Position numbers and translations under genes: made by a program. Shown in pieces: positions 43,104 through 51,549 of a stretch of DNA of 64,000 nt; within the stretch, counting starts at the first letter, position 1; each line of letters begins with the position of its first letter. This stretch comes from DATBLE01 sp050258035 (GTDB lineage Bacteria; Actinomycetota; Thermoleophilia; Gaiellales; Gaiellaceae). The stretch is taken from positions 1-64,000 of the forward strand of contig JBLMYA010000092.1 in NCBI GenBank assembly GCA_050258035.1, written 5' to 3'. The notes under the pieces were generated by a model that made no database searches, had not been told where the DNA came from, and worked only from the letters and a program-made list of their open reading frames with translations.

Positions 43104-45170
43104 ATGGCGCTGACGATTCTCGAGGGCTCGACGTTCTGCATCAGCGACGAGCGCGGCGACATCTTCGAGCGGACCGGCGGGTTCTTCGCCCGGGACACGC
43201 GCTACCTCTCGGTCTTCAGGCTGACCGTCAACGGCCAGCCGCCGCTCCTGCTCTCGTCGGGCAAGGTCGACTACTTCTCCGCAGCCTTCTACCTGCGCAA
43301 CCCGCCGGTCGACGGACTCGCGCAGGATTCGGTGTCGATCGCCCGCGAGCGCTTCGTCTCAGAGGCGCTGCAGGAGCGGATCGTGGTCGAGAACGTCACC
43401 GCCCAGCCCGTCTCGTTCGAGCTCGCCATCCACGTCGCCAGCGACTTCGCCGACATCTTCGCGGTCAAGGAGTACGACTTCGCGCTCGGCGACCCACTGC
43501 GGGCGAGGCCGCTGCCCGCGCCGGCTCCCCTGCGTTTCGACTCCGCCAAGGCGCTGTTCGTGATCGACGACCCGGAGGACGGGGCGTTCACGCTGGTGGC
43601 GTTCTCGAAGCCGGGCGTCGCCCAGGAGAGCTCGATCCGATACCAGGTTGAGCTCGGGCCGCGCGCGTGCTGGGAACTGACGGCGGACGTCGTCCCCAGC
43701 GGGGGCCGGCGCCGGAAGGTGGCGAGACCCGTCAGCCCGCGCCGCTTCGGCGAGCAGCGTGCCCGCGTCTACGACACGTTGACGGCGTGGCAGCTGCGCG
43801 TCCCGCAGCTGGAGGCGAGCTGGGACGCCCTCGAGGACACCTTCGCCCGGTCGGTGTCGGACCTCGCGTCGCTCCGCATGCGCGGAGGGAACAGCGGCCT
43901 CGCCCGCCTTCCGGCCGCAGGGATGCCGTGGTTCATGACCGTCTTCGGGCGCGACACGCTGATCACCTCGCTCCAGACGCTGCTCTTCGGGCCGGAGCTC
44001 GCGATCGGCGCCCTCGAGGTGCTCGCCGAGCTGCAGGCGCACGACGACGACCCGGAGACCGACGCCGAGCCGGGCAAGATCGTGCATGAGGTGCGCCACG
44101 GCAAGGCGGCGAAGGTCTGGTTCCACCGCTACTACGGCACGGTCGACGCGACGCCGCTCTACCTCGTGCTCCTGTCCGAGGTCTGGCGCTGGACCGGCGA
44201 CGCGGCGCTCGTCGAGCGGCTGCGTGGGCCGGCGCTGCGGGCCCTCGCCTGGATCGACGAGCACGGCGACTCCGACGGCGACGGCTTCGTCGAGTACCGG
44301 CGCCGGACGGAGCGCGGTCTCGAGAATCAATCGTGGAAGGACTCGGGCGACTCCCAGCGCTTCGCCGACGGGCGGCTCGCCGCGCCCCCCATCGCCCCCT
44401 GCGAGGTCCAGGGGTACGTCTACGACGCCAAGCGGCGGATGGCCGAGCTCGCGCGCCAGGCGTGGCGCGACGACGCGCTCGCGCGACGGCTCGACGAGGA
44501 GGCCGACCGGCTCCGCGAGCGCTTCGACGAAGCCTTCTGGGTGGAGGAGCGGGGCGGGTACTACGCACTCGCGCTCGACGCCGAGAAGACGCGGGTCGAC
44601 TCGCTCTGCTCGAACATGGGTCACCTGCTCTGGAGCGGGATCGTCCCCGAAGCGCGGGCTCCGCAGGTCGTCGACTCGTTGATGAGCGAGCCGCTCTGGT
44701 CCGGTTGGGGCGTGCGGACCATGTCCACGGAGGACGCCGGCTACAGCCCGCTCTCGTACCACAACGGCACCGTCTGGCCCCACGACAATTCCCTGATCGC
44801 AGCCGGCCTGGCGCGGTACGGCCGTCGGGACGACGCGCTGCGCATCGTCCGGCACATGCTCGAGGCGGCGGTGTACTTCGACTTCGAGCTGCCCGAGGTC
44901 TTCGCGGGGCTGCCGCGCGGGACGACGCCGTTCCCGATCGCGTATCCGACCGCCGCTCGCCCCCAGGCCTGGGCAGCCGGAACGCCGGTCCTCCTCCTCC
45001 AGGTCCTGCTCGGCCTCGAGCCCGACCGCGCGAGCTCGAGCCTCGTCACCACCGTGCCCGGCGAGGCGCCGGATTGGGCGGGCTCGCTCGTCCTGACCGG
45101 CGTGCCGGCGTTCGGATGTCTCTGGAACGTGCATCTCGACGGCGGCCGCGTCCGGGTGGAGGCGGCATGA
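43104..45170 (+). CDS. Amylo-alpha-1,6-glucosidase/GDE-type glycoside hydrolase
   Basis: This encodes 688 residues. ATG 43104 has GGGGAGG nine bases upstream. The N-terminal beta-sandwich (GDE_N_bis type, about 5-215) has TFCISDERGDIFERTGGFFA and DTRYLSVFRLTVNG. The C-terminal (alpha/alpha)6 barrel has GMPWFMTVFGRDTLITSLQT, RHGKAAKVWFHRYYGTVDAT, NQSWKDSGDSQRFADG, PCEVQGYVYDAKRRMAELA and SYHNGTVWPHDNSLIAAGLA. The family acts on alpha-glucan side chains or glucosylated small molecules. No signal peptide is present, so it is cytoplasmic. A family-4 glycosyltransferase follows after 84 bases. Confidence 0.88.
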   Translation: MALTILEGSTFCISDERGDIFERTGGFFARDTRYLSVFRLTVNGQPPLLLSSGKVDYFSAAFYLRNPPVDGLAQDSVSIARERFVSEALQERIVVENVTAQPVSFELAIHVASDFADIFAVKEYDFALGDPLRARPLPAPAPLRFDSAKALFVIDDPEDGAFTLVAFSKPGVAQESSIRYQVELGPRACWELTADVVPSGGRRRKVARPVSPRRFGEQRARVYDTLTAWQLRVPQLEASWDALEDTFARSVSDLASLRMRGGNSGLARLPAAGMPWFMTVFGRDTLITSLQTLLFGPELAIGALEVLAELQAHDDDPETDAEPGKIVHEVRHGKAAKVWFHRYYGTVDATPLYLVLLSEVWRWTGDAALVERLRGPALRALAWIDEHGDSDGDGFVEYRRRTERGLENQSWKDSGDSQRFADGRLAAPPIAPCEVQGYVYDAKRRMAELARQAWRDDALARRLDEEADRLRERFDEAFWVEERGGYYALALDAEKTRVDSLCSNMGHLLWSGIVPEARAPQVVDSLMSEPLWSGWGVRTMSTEDAGYSPLSYHNGTVWPHDNSLIAAGLARYGRRDDALRIVRHMLEAAVYFDFELPEVFAGLPRGTTPFPIAYPTAARPQAWAAGTPVLLLQVLLGLEPDRASSSLVTTVPGEAPDWAGSLVLTGVPAFGCLWNVHLDGGRVRVEAA

Positions 45171-45254
45171 CCGGGCGCGAACCGGCCGGAACCGCCGCGA
45201 GGTTGTCCACAATTGCTGCAATTCGTGGTGTTTTCGGGAATACGAGAGCGTGAC

Positions 45255-46295
45255 GTGACCGACCGGCCTTTGCGCGTCGCGGTGATCAGCCCCGTCTGGT
45301 TCCCCGTGCCGCCGACCGGCTACGGCGGCATCGAGTGGATCGTCTGGCTGCTCGCGGACGGGCTGATCGAAGCCGGGCACGACGTGACGCTCTTCGCCTC
45401 GGGCGACTCGCACACCAAGGCGACGCTTGCGTCGGTCTTCCCGACCGCCCCGAGCGAGCGGATCGGCCAGACGCTCCCGGAGCTCCAGCACTGCCTCGCC
45501 GCGTACGCCCGCGCCGACGAGTTCGACGTGATCAACGACCATTCCGGCCTGCCCGCCGCGGCGATCGGCGGCCTGATCGACACGCCGGTCCTGCACACGA
45601 TCCACGGGCCGCTCGACGGGGAGGGCGGAGCGATCTACGAGCAGATCGCGCAGGTCTCGCGCGGCATCCGCTTCATCTCGATCTCGATGAACCAGCGCAG
45701 GCCGAAGCCCCACTTCCCGTGGGTGGCCAACTGTCCGAACGCCCTCGACTTCTCGCTCTACCCGGTGAAGCCGCACCGAGGCGACTACCTGCTCTTCCTC
45801 GGCCGGATGAGCCCCGACAAGGGCTGCCACCGCGCGATCGACGTCGCCGTCTCCGCCGGCCTGCCGCTGAAGATCGCCGGCAAGAGGCGCGAACCCCTCG
45901 AGCAGCAGTACTTCGACGAGTTCGTCGCGCCGCACCTGTCCGACGAGATCGAGTACCTCGGCGAGGTCACGCACGGGGAGAAGGTCGAGCTCCTGCAGAA
46001 CGCGCGGGCGACGCTCTTCCCGATCGAGTGGGAGGAGCCGTTCGGGCTCGTCATGATCGAGTCGATGGCCTGCGGCACCCCGGTGATCGCCACCCGGTGG
46101 GGGGCGGTGCCGGAGGTGATCGAGCAGTGCCGGAGCGGGATCATCGTCGACGACTACCGCCTGATGGCGGCGGCGATCGAGGAGGCCGACCGGCTGGATC
46201 CGCTCGAGCTCGTCCGCTACGCGCAGCAGCACTTCTCGCCCGAGCGAATGGTCGGCGACTACCTGCGCGCGTTTCGGTCGGTCCTCGATCGCTAG
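45255..46295 (+). CDS. Family-4 glycosyltransferase
   Basis: This encodes 346 residues from GTG 45255. The N-terminal Rossmann part has VAVISPVWFPVPPTGYGGIE and DVTLFASGDSHTKA. The C-terminal part has LLFLGRMSPDKGCHRAIDVA and the nucleotide-sugar EX7E motif in EEPFGLVMIESMACGTPVIA. It transfers a sugar from an activated donor. The acceptor is unknown. Its position after the amylo-glucosidase-like gene hints at storage glucan or glucosylglycerate-type metabolism. Confidence 0.88.
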   Translation: MTDRPLRVAVISPVWFPVPPTGYGGIEWIVWLLADGLIEAGHDVTLFASGDSHTKATLASVFPTAPSERIGQTLPELQHCLAAYARADEFDVINDHSGLPAAAIGGLIDTPVLHTIHGPLDGEGGAIYEQIAQVSRGIRFISISMNQRRPKPHFPWVANCPNALDFSLYPVKPHRGDYLLFLGRMSPDKGCHRAIDVAVSAGLPLKIAGKRREPLEQQYFDEFVAPHLSDEIEYLGEVTHGEKVELLQNARATLFPIEWEEPFGLVMIESMACGTPVIATRWGAVPEVIEQCRSGIIVDDYRLMAAAIEEADRLDPLELVRYAQQHFSPERMVGDYLRAFRSVLDR

Positions 46296-46304
46296 ATTGG
46301 AGTC

Positions 46305-46538
46305 GTGGTGACCGACCGGCTGCGCGCCCTCCTCGAGCAGGCGTTCCCCGATGCGGGTGAACTCGAGGTCGAGGACCGAACCGGCACCGGCGACCACTTC
46401 CAGGTGACCGTCGCGACACCGGAGTTCCAGGGGCTCTCGCTGCTCGAGCAGCATCGGCTCGTGAACGAGGCGCTCGCGGGTCCGCTCGCCGACGGCACCA
46501 TTCACGAGTTGCGGATCAAGACAAAGGGGGAAGCGTGA
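46305..46538 (+). CDS. BolA-family protein
   Basis: This encodes 77 residues from GTG 46305. The BolA fold shows DRLRALLEQAFPDAGELEVE, GDHFQVTVATPEFQGLSLLE and HRLVNEAL followed by IHELRIKTKGEA. BolA proteins bind monothiol glutaredoxins through a shared 2Fe-2S cluster. The stop overlaps the GTG of the glutaredoxin gene by 4 bases, which is the expected partner arrangement. Confidence 0.9.
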   Translation: MVTDRLRALLEQAFPDAGELEVEDRTGTGDHFQVTVATPEFQGLSLLEQHRLVNEALAGPLADGTIHELRIKTKGEA

Positions 46539-46912
46539 GCGACCTGGGCTCGAACATCCGGCAGGTGATCGAGGGCGAGGACGTGGCCCTGTTCATGAAG
46601 GGGACGCCGCAGATGGTGATGTGCGGCAACTCCATGCGCGCGCTCGAGGCGCTCCGCCGCGCGGGCGCTCCGATCAGCGTGGTCGACGTGCTCCCCGACC
46701 CGGCGATCCGCCAGGAGCTTTCGGCCCAGTCCGGCTGGCCGACGATCCCGCAGGTGTTCGTCCGCGGCGAGCTGGTCGGCGGCGCGGACATCGTCGAGGA
46801 GCTCGAGGCGACCGGCGAGCTCGAGCGCACGCTCGAGGAGAAGCTCGGCCCGGGCTACCGCGACGAGCGCGAGGAGAAGACGCTCGCGGTCACCTCCTTC
46901 GCCGCACCCTAG
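46535..46912 (+). CDS. grxD: Monothiol glutaredoxin (Grx4/GrxD type)
   Basis: This encodes 125 residues from GTG 46535. It has VALFMKGTPQMVMCGNSMRA, WPTIPQVFVRGELVGGADIV and a longer C-terminal tail. The active-site CGNS replaces the usual CGFS, keeping the cluster-binding Cys and its WPTIPQ partner loop. It carries 2Fe-2S clusters with BolA rather than acting as a reductant. Its TAG stop shares bases with the stop of the convergent MBL gene. Confidence 0.88.
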   Translation: MSDLGSNIRQVIEGEDVALFMKGTPQMVMCGNSMRALEALRRAGAPISVVDVLPDPAIRQELSAQSGWPTIPQVFVRGELVGGADIVEELEATGELERTLEEKLGPGYRDEREEKTLAVTSFAAP

Positions 46913-47772
46913 GTCTCGCTTTCCGCACGCTTGTCCCAGTAGCGCTTCATCCCGACGTAGGACTGCCACAGCGGAGCGGCGCGCTCCCAGACGTCGGCCT
47001 CGTCGGCGCCGACCGCGGCCTCGAGATCGCGCCGCGCCGCCGCCACCCACGCCTGCTCGTCGAGACCCTCGCGCCCCCGCGCCGCCCACCTGGTCAGCGC
47101 CTCCCGGACGAGCGCCAGATGCTCCGACGGAGAGTCGGCGACGCCGAAATGGATCAGCGCGAGCCGCTCGGGCCGGCGCCGCTCGATCTCCTCGAACGTA
47201 TGGAACCAACCCTCGACGTCGAGATCCGGAGGCGGGCACACGGGCAGCGCGTACCGTCCCGGCTGGATCCGGACGCCGGCCGCGTCGCCCGCGTACAGCG
47301 TCCCGTCGTCGTGCAGGTAGCAGACGTGGTGCGAGGCGTGGCCGGGGGACGGGAAGCACTCGAGCCCGACGACGCGGTCGCCGGCGACCTCCACGTTCCC
47401 TCCCGGCACCGGCGCCAGCTCGCCCCAGAGGATGTCGAAGGCGTCCCCGTACAGGCGACGGGCACTCGCCTCGAGCCGCGCCGGGTCGACGAGGTGCGCG
47501 GCACCGACCTCGGAGACGTGGACACGCAGCTCCGGGTGCTCACGGACGATCGTCCCCACGGCGCCGGCGTGGTCGAGGTGGATGTGCGAGAGGAGGAGGT
47601 GGCGGAGGTCGGTGAGCTCGAGCCCGCGGTCGGCGAGCGCGGCCTTCAGGGCCGGCAGGCAGGTGGTCGGGCCACAGTCGTGCAGCGCGAACCCGTCGTC
47701 GGTCTCGAGGAGGTAGCAGGCGACGACGCGCTCGGTCTGATGGTGGAGGTCGATGAGGTCGGGTGCGCCCAC
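46909..47772 (-). CDS. Metallo-beta-lactamase-fold hydrolase
   Basis: This encodes 287 residues from GTG 47772. The zinc motif is LLLSHIHLDHAGAVG (HxHxDH). Later ligands are in FPSPGHASHHVCYL, TLYAGDAAGVRI and ALIHFGVADSP. The family covers glyoxalase II, lactonases and other thioester or ester hydrolases; the C-terminal helical extension (EEIERRRPERLAL onward) is common in the longer actinobacterial members. Substrate unknown. Confidence 0.85.
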   Translation of the reverse strand: MGAPDLIDLHHQTERVVACYLLETDDGFALHDCGPTTCLPALKAALADRGLELTDLRHLLLSHIHLDHAGAVGTIVREHPELRVHVSEVGAAHLVDPARLEASARRLYGDAFDILWGELAPVPGGNVEVAGDRVVGLECFPSPGHASHHVCYLHDDGTLYAGDAAGVRIQPGRYALPVCPPPDLDVEGWFHTFEEIERRRPERLALIHFGVADSPSEHLALVREALTRWAARGREGLDEQAWVAAARRDLEAAVGADEADVWERAAPLWQSYVGMKRYWDKRAESET

Positions 47773-47804
47773 GACCGGGATTCAACCCGATCGTGGGCGC
47801 CCCG

Positions 47805-48287
47805 CTACGGGAGCCTGCGTCCGGGGATGCCGACCGCGACCAGGGCCCGCTTCAGCGTGAGCCCGCCCCGGTACCAGCCGCCGTGCGTGTCACCGCCGAA
47901 GATCCGCTGCCCGGCCGCGACGTGGGCGAGCGCGCCGGCGGCTGCGAACGGGTAGAGCTCCTGGCGGATCGTCCCCGCGGGCGCGGTGCCCATCGGGACG
48001 ACGTACGCCGCGACGTAACGGGGGCCGAGCGCGCCGGCCGGGCGGCGGGGAGAGGTCGGGTCGGGCGATTGCCGGAAGACGAGCCCGAACCAGCCGCTCC
48101 GTTCGACGAGGCTTTCGAAGGGCGTGCCGGGGCCGTCGCTCTCCGGGTTGCCGGTGAGCACGATCGGGTGGGTGAGGCCCGGGCCGGTGATCGTGACCTT
48201 GGACGGGCCCTTCGCCGCAGCCGGCCCGGCGAATGCGGCCAGCACGGCGGCGGCGATGAGGACCACGAGTGCGAATGGACGCTTCAT
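47805..48287 (-). CDS. Small secreted protein
   Basis: This encodes 160 residues with a strong signal peptide (about 1-25, ALVVLIAAAVLAAFAGPAAA). The mature part has KVTITGPGLTHPIVLTGNPE, ERSGWFGLVFRQSPDP and PRYVAAYVVPMGTAPAGTIR, and ends with GGDTHGGWYRGGLTLKRAL. No family is recognised, though similar secreted actinobacterial hypotheticals exist to my recollection. The upstream gap carries two identical 10-base elements. Confidence 0.65.
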   Translation of the reverse strand: MKRPFALVVLIAAAVLAAFAGPAAAKGPSKVTITGPGLTHPIVLTGNPESDGPGTPFESLVERSGWFGLVFRQSPDPTSPRRPAGALGPRYVAAYVVPMGTAPAGTIRQELYPFAAAGALAHVAAGQRIFGGDTHGGWYRGGLTLKRALVAVGIPGRRLP

Positions 48288-48339
48288 GCCGTCTCTACAC
48301 CGCCTCCGGCCGGCGGGTTCCCGACGAGGCCCGCCAGCC

Positions 48340-48399
48340 CTGTGGAAAAATCGTCACGGTTCTGCCACACGTCTGGTGCCAGGCATTCACTGTGGAAAA
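48340..48399. repeat. Two CTGTGGAAAA elements 50 bases apart
   Basis: CTGTGGAAAA occurs at 48340-48349 and again at 48390-48399, in the same orientation and exactly 50 bases apart. They lie upstream of the secreted-protein gene at 47805-48287, where they read TTTTCCACAG. They could be regulator or DnaA-like boxes, or chance. Confidence 0.4.
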
Positions 48400-48423
48400 C
48401 CGCCAGCAGAGGGCGAAAACAGC

Positions 48424-49557
48424 CTAGGCCGTTGCAGCCGAGTGGAGGAGCGCGGCGCCGAGGTCGGCGACCAGGTCGTCGACGGACTCGATCCCGACCG
48501 ACAGCCGAACGAGGTTCGGCGGCGCGGCGAAGGGCGTGTCCGAGGTCGACGCATGCGTCATGGCCGACGGGACCTCGATCAGGCTCTCCACGCCGCCGAG
48601 GCTCTCGGCCAGCTTCCAGATCTTCGTACGCGCGACGAGCGCGACCGCGTCCTCGACGGTCGGGGCGAGGAACGAGACCATTCCGCCGTAGTCGGACATC
48701 TGGCGTGCGGCCACGTCACGTCCCGGATGACCCTGGAGGCCGGGGTAGAGCACACGCTCGACCCCGGCATGCCCGTCGAGGAACCCCGCGACCGCGCGGG
48801 CGTTCTCGCAGTGGCGCTGCATCCGGAGGGCGAGCGTCTTCAGTCCGCGCAGCACCAGCCACGAGTCGAACGGGCCCGGCACCGCACCCAGCGAGTTCTG
48901 CAGGAACGCGAGCCGCTCGGCGACGGTCGGGTCGTCGGTGGCGGCGAAGCCGCCGACGAGATCGGAATGGCCGCCGAGATACTTCGTGGTCGAGTGGACG
49001 ACGATGTCGGCGCCGAGCTCGAGCGGCCGCTGGAGGTACGGCGTCGCGAACGTGTTGTCCACGACGACCACGGCTCCGGCGGCGTGTGCGACCTCGACGG
49101 CGGCGGCGATGTCGACGACGTTGAGGAGCGGATTCGTCGGCGTCTCGATCCAGACGAGGCGGGTCTCGCCGTCGATCGCATCGACGACGCCGTCGTGCGG
49201 CGCGAACTCGAACCGGTAGCCCTTCGGCTCGTAGACCTTCGAGAACAGGCGGTAGGTCCCGCCGTAGACGTCGTTGACCGCGACCACCCGGTCGCCCGGC
49301 GAGATCAGGTGCATCACCGTGGTCGTCGCACCCATTCCGGACGAGTACGCGAAGCCGTACCGGGCGCTCTCGAGCGAGGCGAGGCACGTCTCCAGCGCCC
49401 TCCTGGTCGGGTTCGCAGTGCGCGAGTAGTCGTAGCCCTTGTGCTCGCCGACCGCCTCCTGTACGTAGGTGGACGTCTGGTAGATCGGGATGGTGACCGC
49501 GCCGGTGGCCGGGTCGGGCTCCTGGCCCTCGTGGATCGCGCGCGTCTCGAAGTCCAT
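48424..49557 (-). CDS. Cystathionine gamma-synthase/lyase
   Basis: This encodes 377 residues of the Cys/Met-metabolism PLP family. It shows ETRAIHEGQEPDPATGAVTI, YDYSRTANPTRRALETCLA, YSSGMGATTTVMHL, ETPTNPLLNVVDI and the PLP lysine in VVHSTTKYLGGHSDLVGG, then QNSLGAVPGPFDSWLVLRGL. Synthase and gamma-lyase cannot be told apart by eye. With the cystathionine beta-synthase at 51550-52932 it supports homocysteine-to-cysteine transsulfuration. Confidence 0.9.
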   Translation of the reverse strand: MDFETRAIHEGQEPDPATGAVTIPIYQTSTYVQEAVGEHKGYDYSRTANPTRRALETCLASLESARYGFAYSSGMGATTTVMHLISPGDRVVAVNDVYGGTYRLFSKVYEPKGYRFEFAPHDGVVDAIDGETRLVWIETPTNPLLNVVDIAAAVEVAHAAGAVVVVDNTFATPYLQRPLELGADIVVHSTTKYLGGHSDLVGGFAATDDPTVAERLAFLQNSLGAVPGPFDSWLVLRGLKTLALRMQRHCENARAVAGFLDGHAGVERVLYPGLQGHPGRDVAARQMSDYGGMVSFLAPTVEDAVALVARTKIWKLAESLGGVESLIEVPSAMTHASTSDTPFAAPPNLVRLSVGIESVDDLVADLGAALLHSAATA

Positions 49558-49742
49558 CACCCGATCGTAGCTCCGAGCCAGCGCGGCAGGCCTCTCAGCG
49601 GCCGGTCGAGCGATGCGGGGCGGGCGCCGTCCTCCCACCAGACGCCGCGCACGCGGAGCAGGCGGTTCTTCCGGTCGTGGACGGGCTCGACCCTGCCGAC
49701 CAGCCGCTCTCCGCGGCTCGGTCCCTGGCACCGTGAGGAGGC

Positions 49743-50876
49743 TCACCAGGCGACCCGGTCGAGTTCGAGCACACGCGCGAGACGGTCGAGCGCCTTCTCG
49801 AGCGCGGTGTCGAGCGCTCCCGAGCGGCGTACCTTCGGCTCGAGGTGGAAGGCGCGGACGCGGAGCACGCCTTCCGCCCGGTCTGCCTTCAGGTCGGCGC
49901 GCCCGGCCAGCCGTTCGCCGTACAGGAACGGGAGCACGTAGTAGCCGTATTTCCGCTGCGGGGCGGGCTTGTAGACCTCGATCACGTGGACGAATCCGAA
50001 GATCCGCTCGACGAACGCCCGGTCCCACACCAGGTTGTCGAACGGGCAGAGGAGCACCCCGCCGCTCGGCGAGCCGTCGACCTCCGCGGCGGCCGGCACG
50101 ACCACGGGCACCCCGCCGTCGTCGACCGCGACCCGCCGGACGAGGCCCTCGGCTTCGAGGCCGTCGACGACCGGACGCATCGCCTTCGCTCCGCCCTGGA
50201 AACGGCAGTGCTCCGCGATCCCCGCCTCGGTCAGAGCGCCGCGACCCTGGACCGCGCGCAGCGCGTAGCCGCGCCGGAATTCCTCCTCGGTCGGGACGGG
50301 CGCCTCCAGTTGCTCCCGCGGTATCACCCGGTCGGGCAGGTCGTACAGCCGCTGGAAGCCGTCGCGTCCCGCGACCACGACCTCTCCGGCGGCGAACAGG
50401 TTCTCGAGGATCCGCTTCTCCGGCTTCCAGTTCCACATGCCACCGCCGCCACCGCCCTCGAAGAAGCGGGTCGGGAGGGCGCCGTTGGTGCGGAGGGCGT
50501 CGAGCACCCGTTCCTTCACCTCCGGGTCGTGGTCGTGCTTGCGGCCCCACCAGTGCCGCTCGCGGAGGTGCTCCATGCGCCGCTTGAAGAGCGGATAGTC
50601 CTCGATCGGGACGAGGCAGGCTTCGTGCGCCCAGTACTCGAAGATCCGGCCCGCCTTCAGCAGCCGTGAGACGACCGACTCCGGGTAACTGCCGATGCGG
50701 CTGGCGAGCGTCAGCCGGTGCGCGCGGCCGACGGTCGAGATCGAGTCGAGCTGTACGCAGCCGAGCCGGCGAATCGCCTTCGCGACCTCGTCCGCCCGCG
50801 CCCGCCGGAAGCGGGTGGCATAGCCCTGGTGCGCGACGACGTAGCGGCGCAGCTGTGCGACGGAAACGGTCTCCAA
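49743..50876 (-). CDS. YcaQ-like winged-helix DNA glycosylase family protein
   Basis: This encodes 377 residues of the HTH_42/YcaQ family, which includes AlkX-type glycosylases that unhook interstrand DNA crosslinks. It has AKAIRRLGCVQLDSISTVGR, HRLTLASRIGSYP, FEYWAHEACLVPIEDYPLFK, and, near the end, GVLLCPFDNLVWDRAFVERI and KYGYYVLPFLYGERLAGRAD. The QxD/QLDS motif that helps catalysis is present. I start at TTG 50876, since no ATG or GTG lies nearby in frame. No toxin biosynthesis genes are next to it, so it is likely the housekeeping branch. Confidence 0.82.
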   Translation of the reverse strand: METVSVAQLRRYVVAHQGYATRFRRARADEVAKAIRRLGCVQLDSISTVGRAHRLTLASRIGSYPESVVSRLLKAGRIFEYWAHEACLVPIEDYPLFKRRMEHLRERHWWGRKHDHDPEVKERVLDALRTNGALPTRFFEGGGGGGMWNWKPEKRILENLFAAGEVVVAGRDGFQRLYDLPDRVIPREQLEAPVPTEEEFRRGYALRAVQGRGALTEAGIAEHCRFQGGAKAMRPVVDGLEAEGLVRRVAVDDGGVPVVVPAAAEVDGSPSGGVLLCPFDNLVWDRAFVERIFGFVHVIEVYKPAPQRKYGYYVLPFLYGERLAGRADLKADRAEGVLRVRAFHLEPKVRRSGALDTALEKALDRLARVLELDRVAW

Positions 50877-50892
50877 CGTCCGTCCCGGTGGG

Positions 50893-51492
50893 CTACGCCT
50901 CGAGCGGAACGTAGCCGGGGACGGCCGCCACCCGCTCGATCCACGCCCGGACGCCGGGGTAGCGGCCGAGGTCGAAGTCACCTTCCTCGGCGAGGTGCGT
51001 GTAGGCGTAGAGCGAGATGTCTGCGACCGTGAAACCGTCGTCGACGAGCCATTCGCGCCCATCGAGGTGGCCGTCCAGTGCGGCCAGGGCGCGGTTGCCT
51101 CCCCGCCACTTCGACTCGAGCTCGTCGGCGTGGCGCTCGCGCTCGCCGAGCAGCGCGATCCAGAACCGCGCGACGGCGATCGTCGGCTCCAGCTCGTACT
51201 GCTCGAAGAACATCCACTGGAGGACGCGAGCCCGTGCGAGCGGGTCCGCAGGCAGGTACGCGGTTCCGTCGGCGAGGTACCAGAGAATCGCATTCGACTC
51301 GGCGAGGTGCTCGCCGTCGTCGAGCTCGAGCGTCGGGACGCGCAACGCCGGGTTCTTCCCGCCGAGAAGCTCGGGCCGGTTCGAGCGGTCGACGACGTCG
51401 ACCTCGACCCGCTCGTACTGGAGCCCGCGGAGGGCCAGGATCTGCCGGACCTTCCAGCAGTTGCCGGAGCGCTGCGAGTTGTAGAGCCGCAT
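50893..51492 (-). CDS. Glutathione S-transferase-like protein
   Basis: This encodes 199 residues from ATG 51492. The N-terminal thioredoxin-fold domain is RLYNSQRSGNCWKVRQILAL, with NPALRVPTLELDDGEHLAES (cis-Pro and Glu-Ser). The helical C-terminal domain has TVADISLYAYTHLAEEGDFD. Actinobacteria usually lack glutathione, so the true thiol substrate is uncertain. The gene is upstream of the YcaQ-like gene by 16 bases on the same strand. Confidence 0.85.
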   Translation of the reverse strand: MRLYNSQRSGNCWKVRQILALRGLQYERVEVDVVDRSNRPELLGGKNPALRVPTLELDDGEHLAESNAILWYLADGTAYLPADPLARARVLQWMFFEQYELEPTIAVARFWIALLGERERHADELESKWRGGNRALAALDGHLDGREWLVDDGFTVADISLYAYTHLAEEGDFDLGRYPGVRAWIERVAAVPGYVPLEA

Positions 51493-51549
51493 CGCCGTTA
51501 CCAACGCCGCTGGCGGCCGGACACTTCCGAGACGGCGGCGGCGCGCACC

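Noticed and set aside
43359..46505. Open frame of 1048 codons on the minus strand
   Set aside because: It lies antisense to the amylo-glucosidase-like and glycosyltransferase genes, has Arg/Glu/Val-rich shadow composition and no recognisable domain. Long antisense frames are expected at this GC content.
48424..50550. Fusion of the cystathionine enzyme with an upstream Arg-rich region
   Set aside because: The frame runs into the antisense shadow of the YcaQ-like gene; the family N-terminus begins at ATG 49557.
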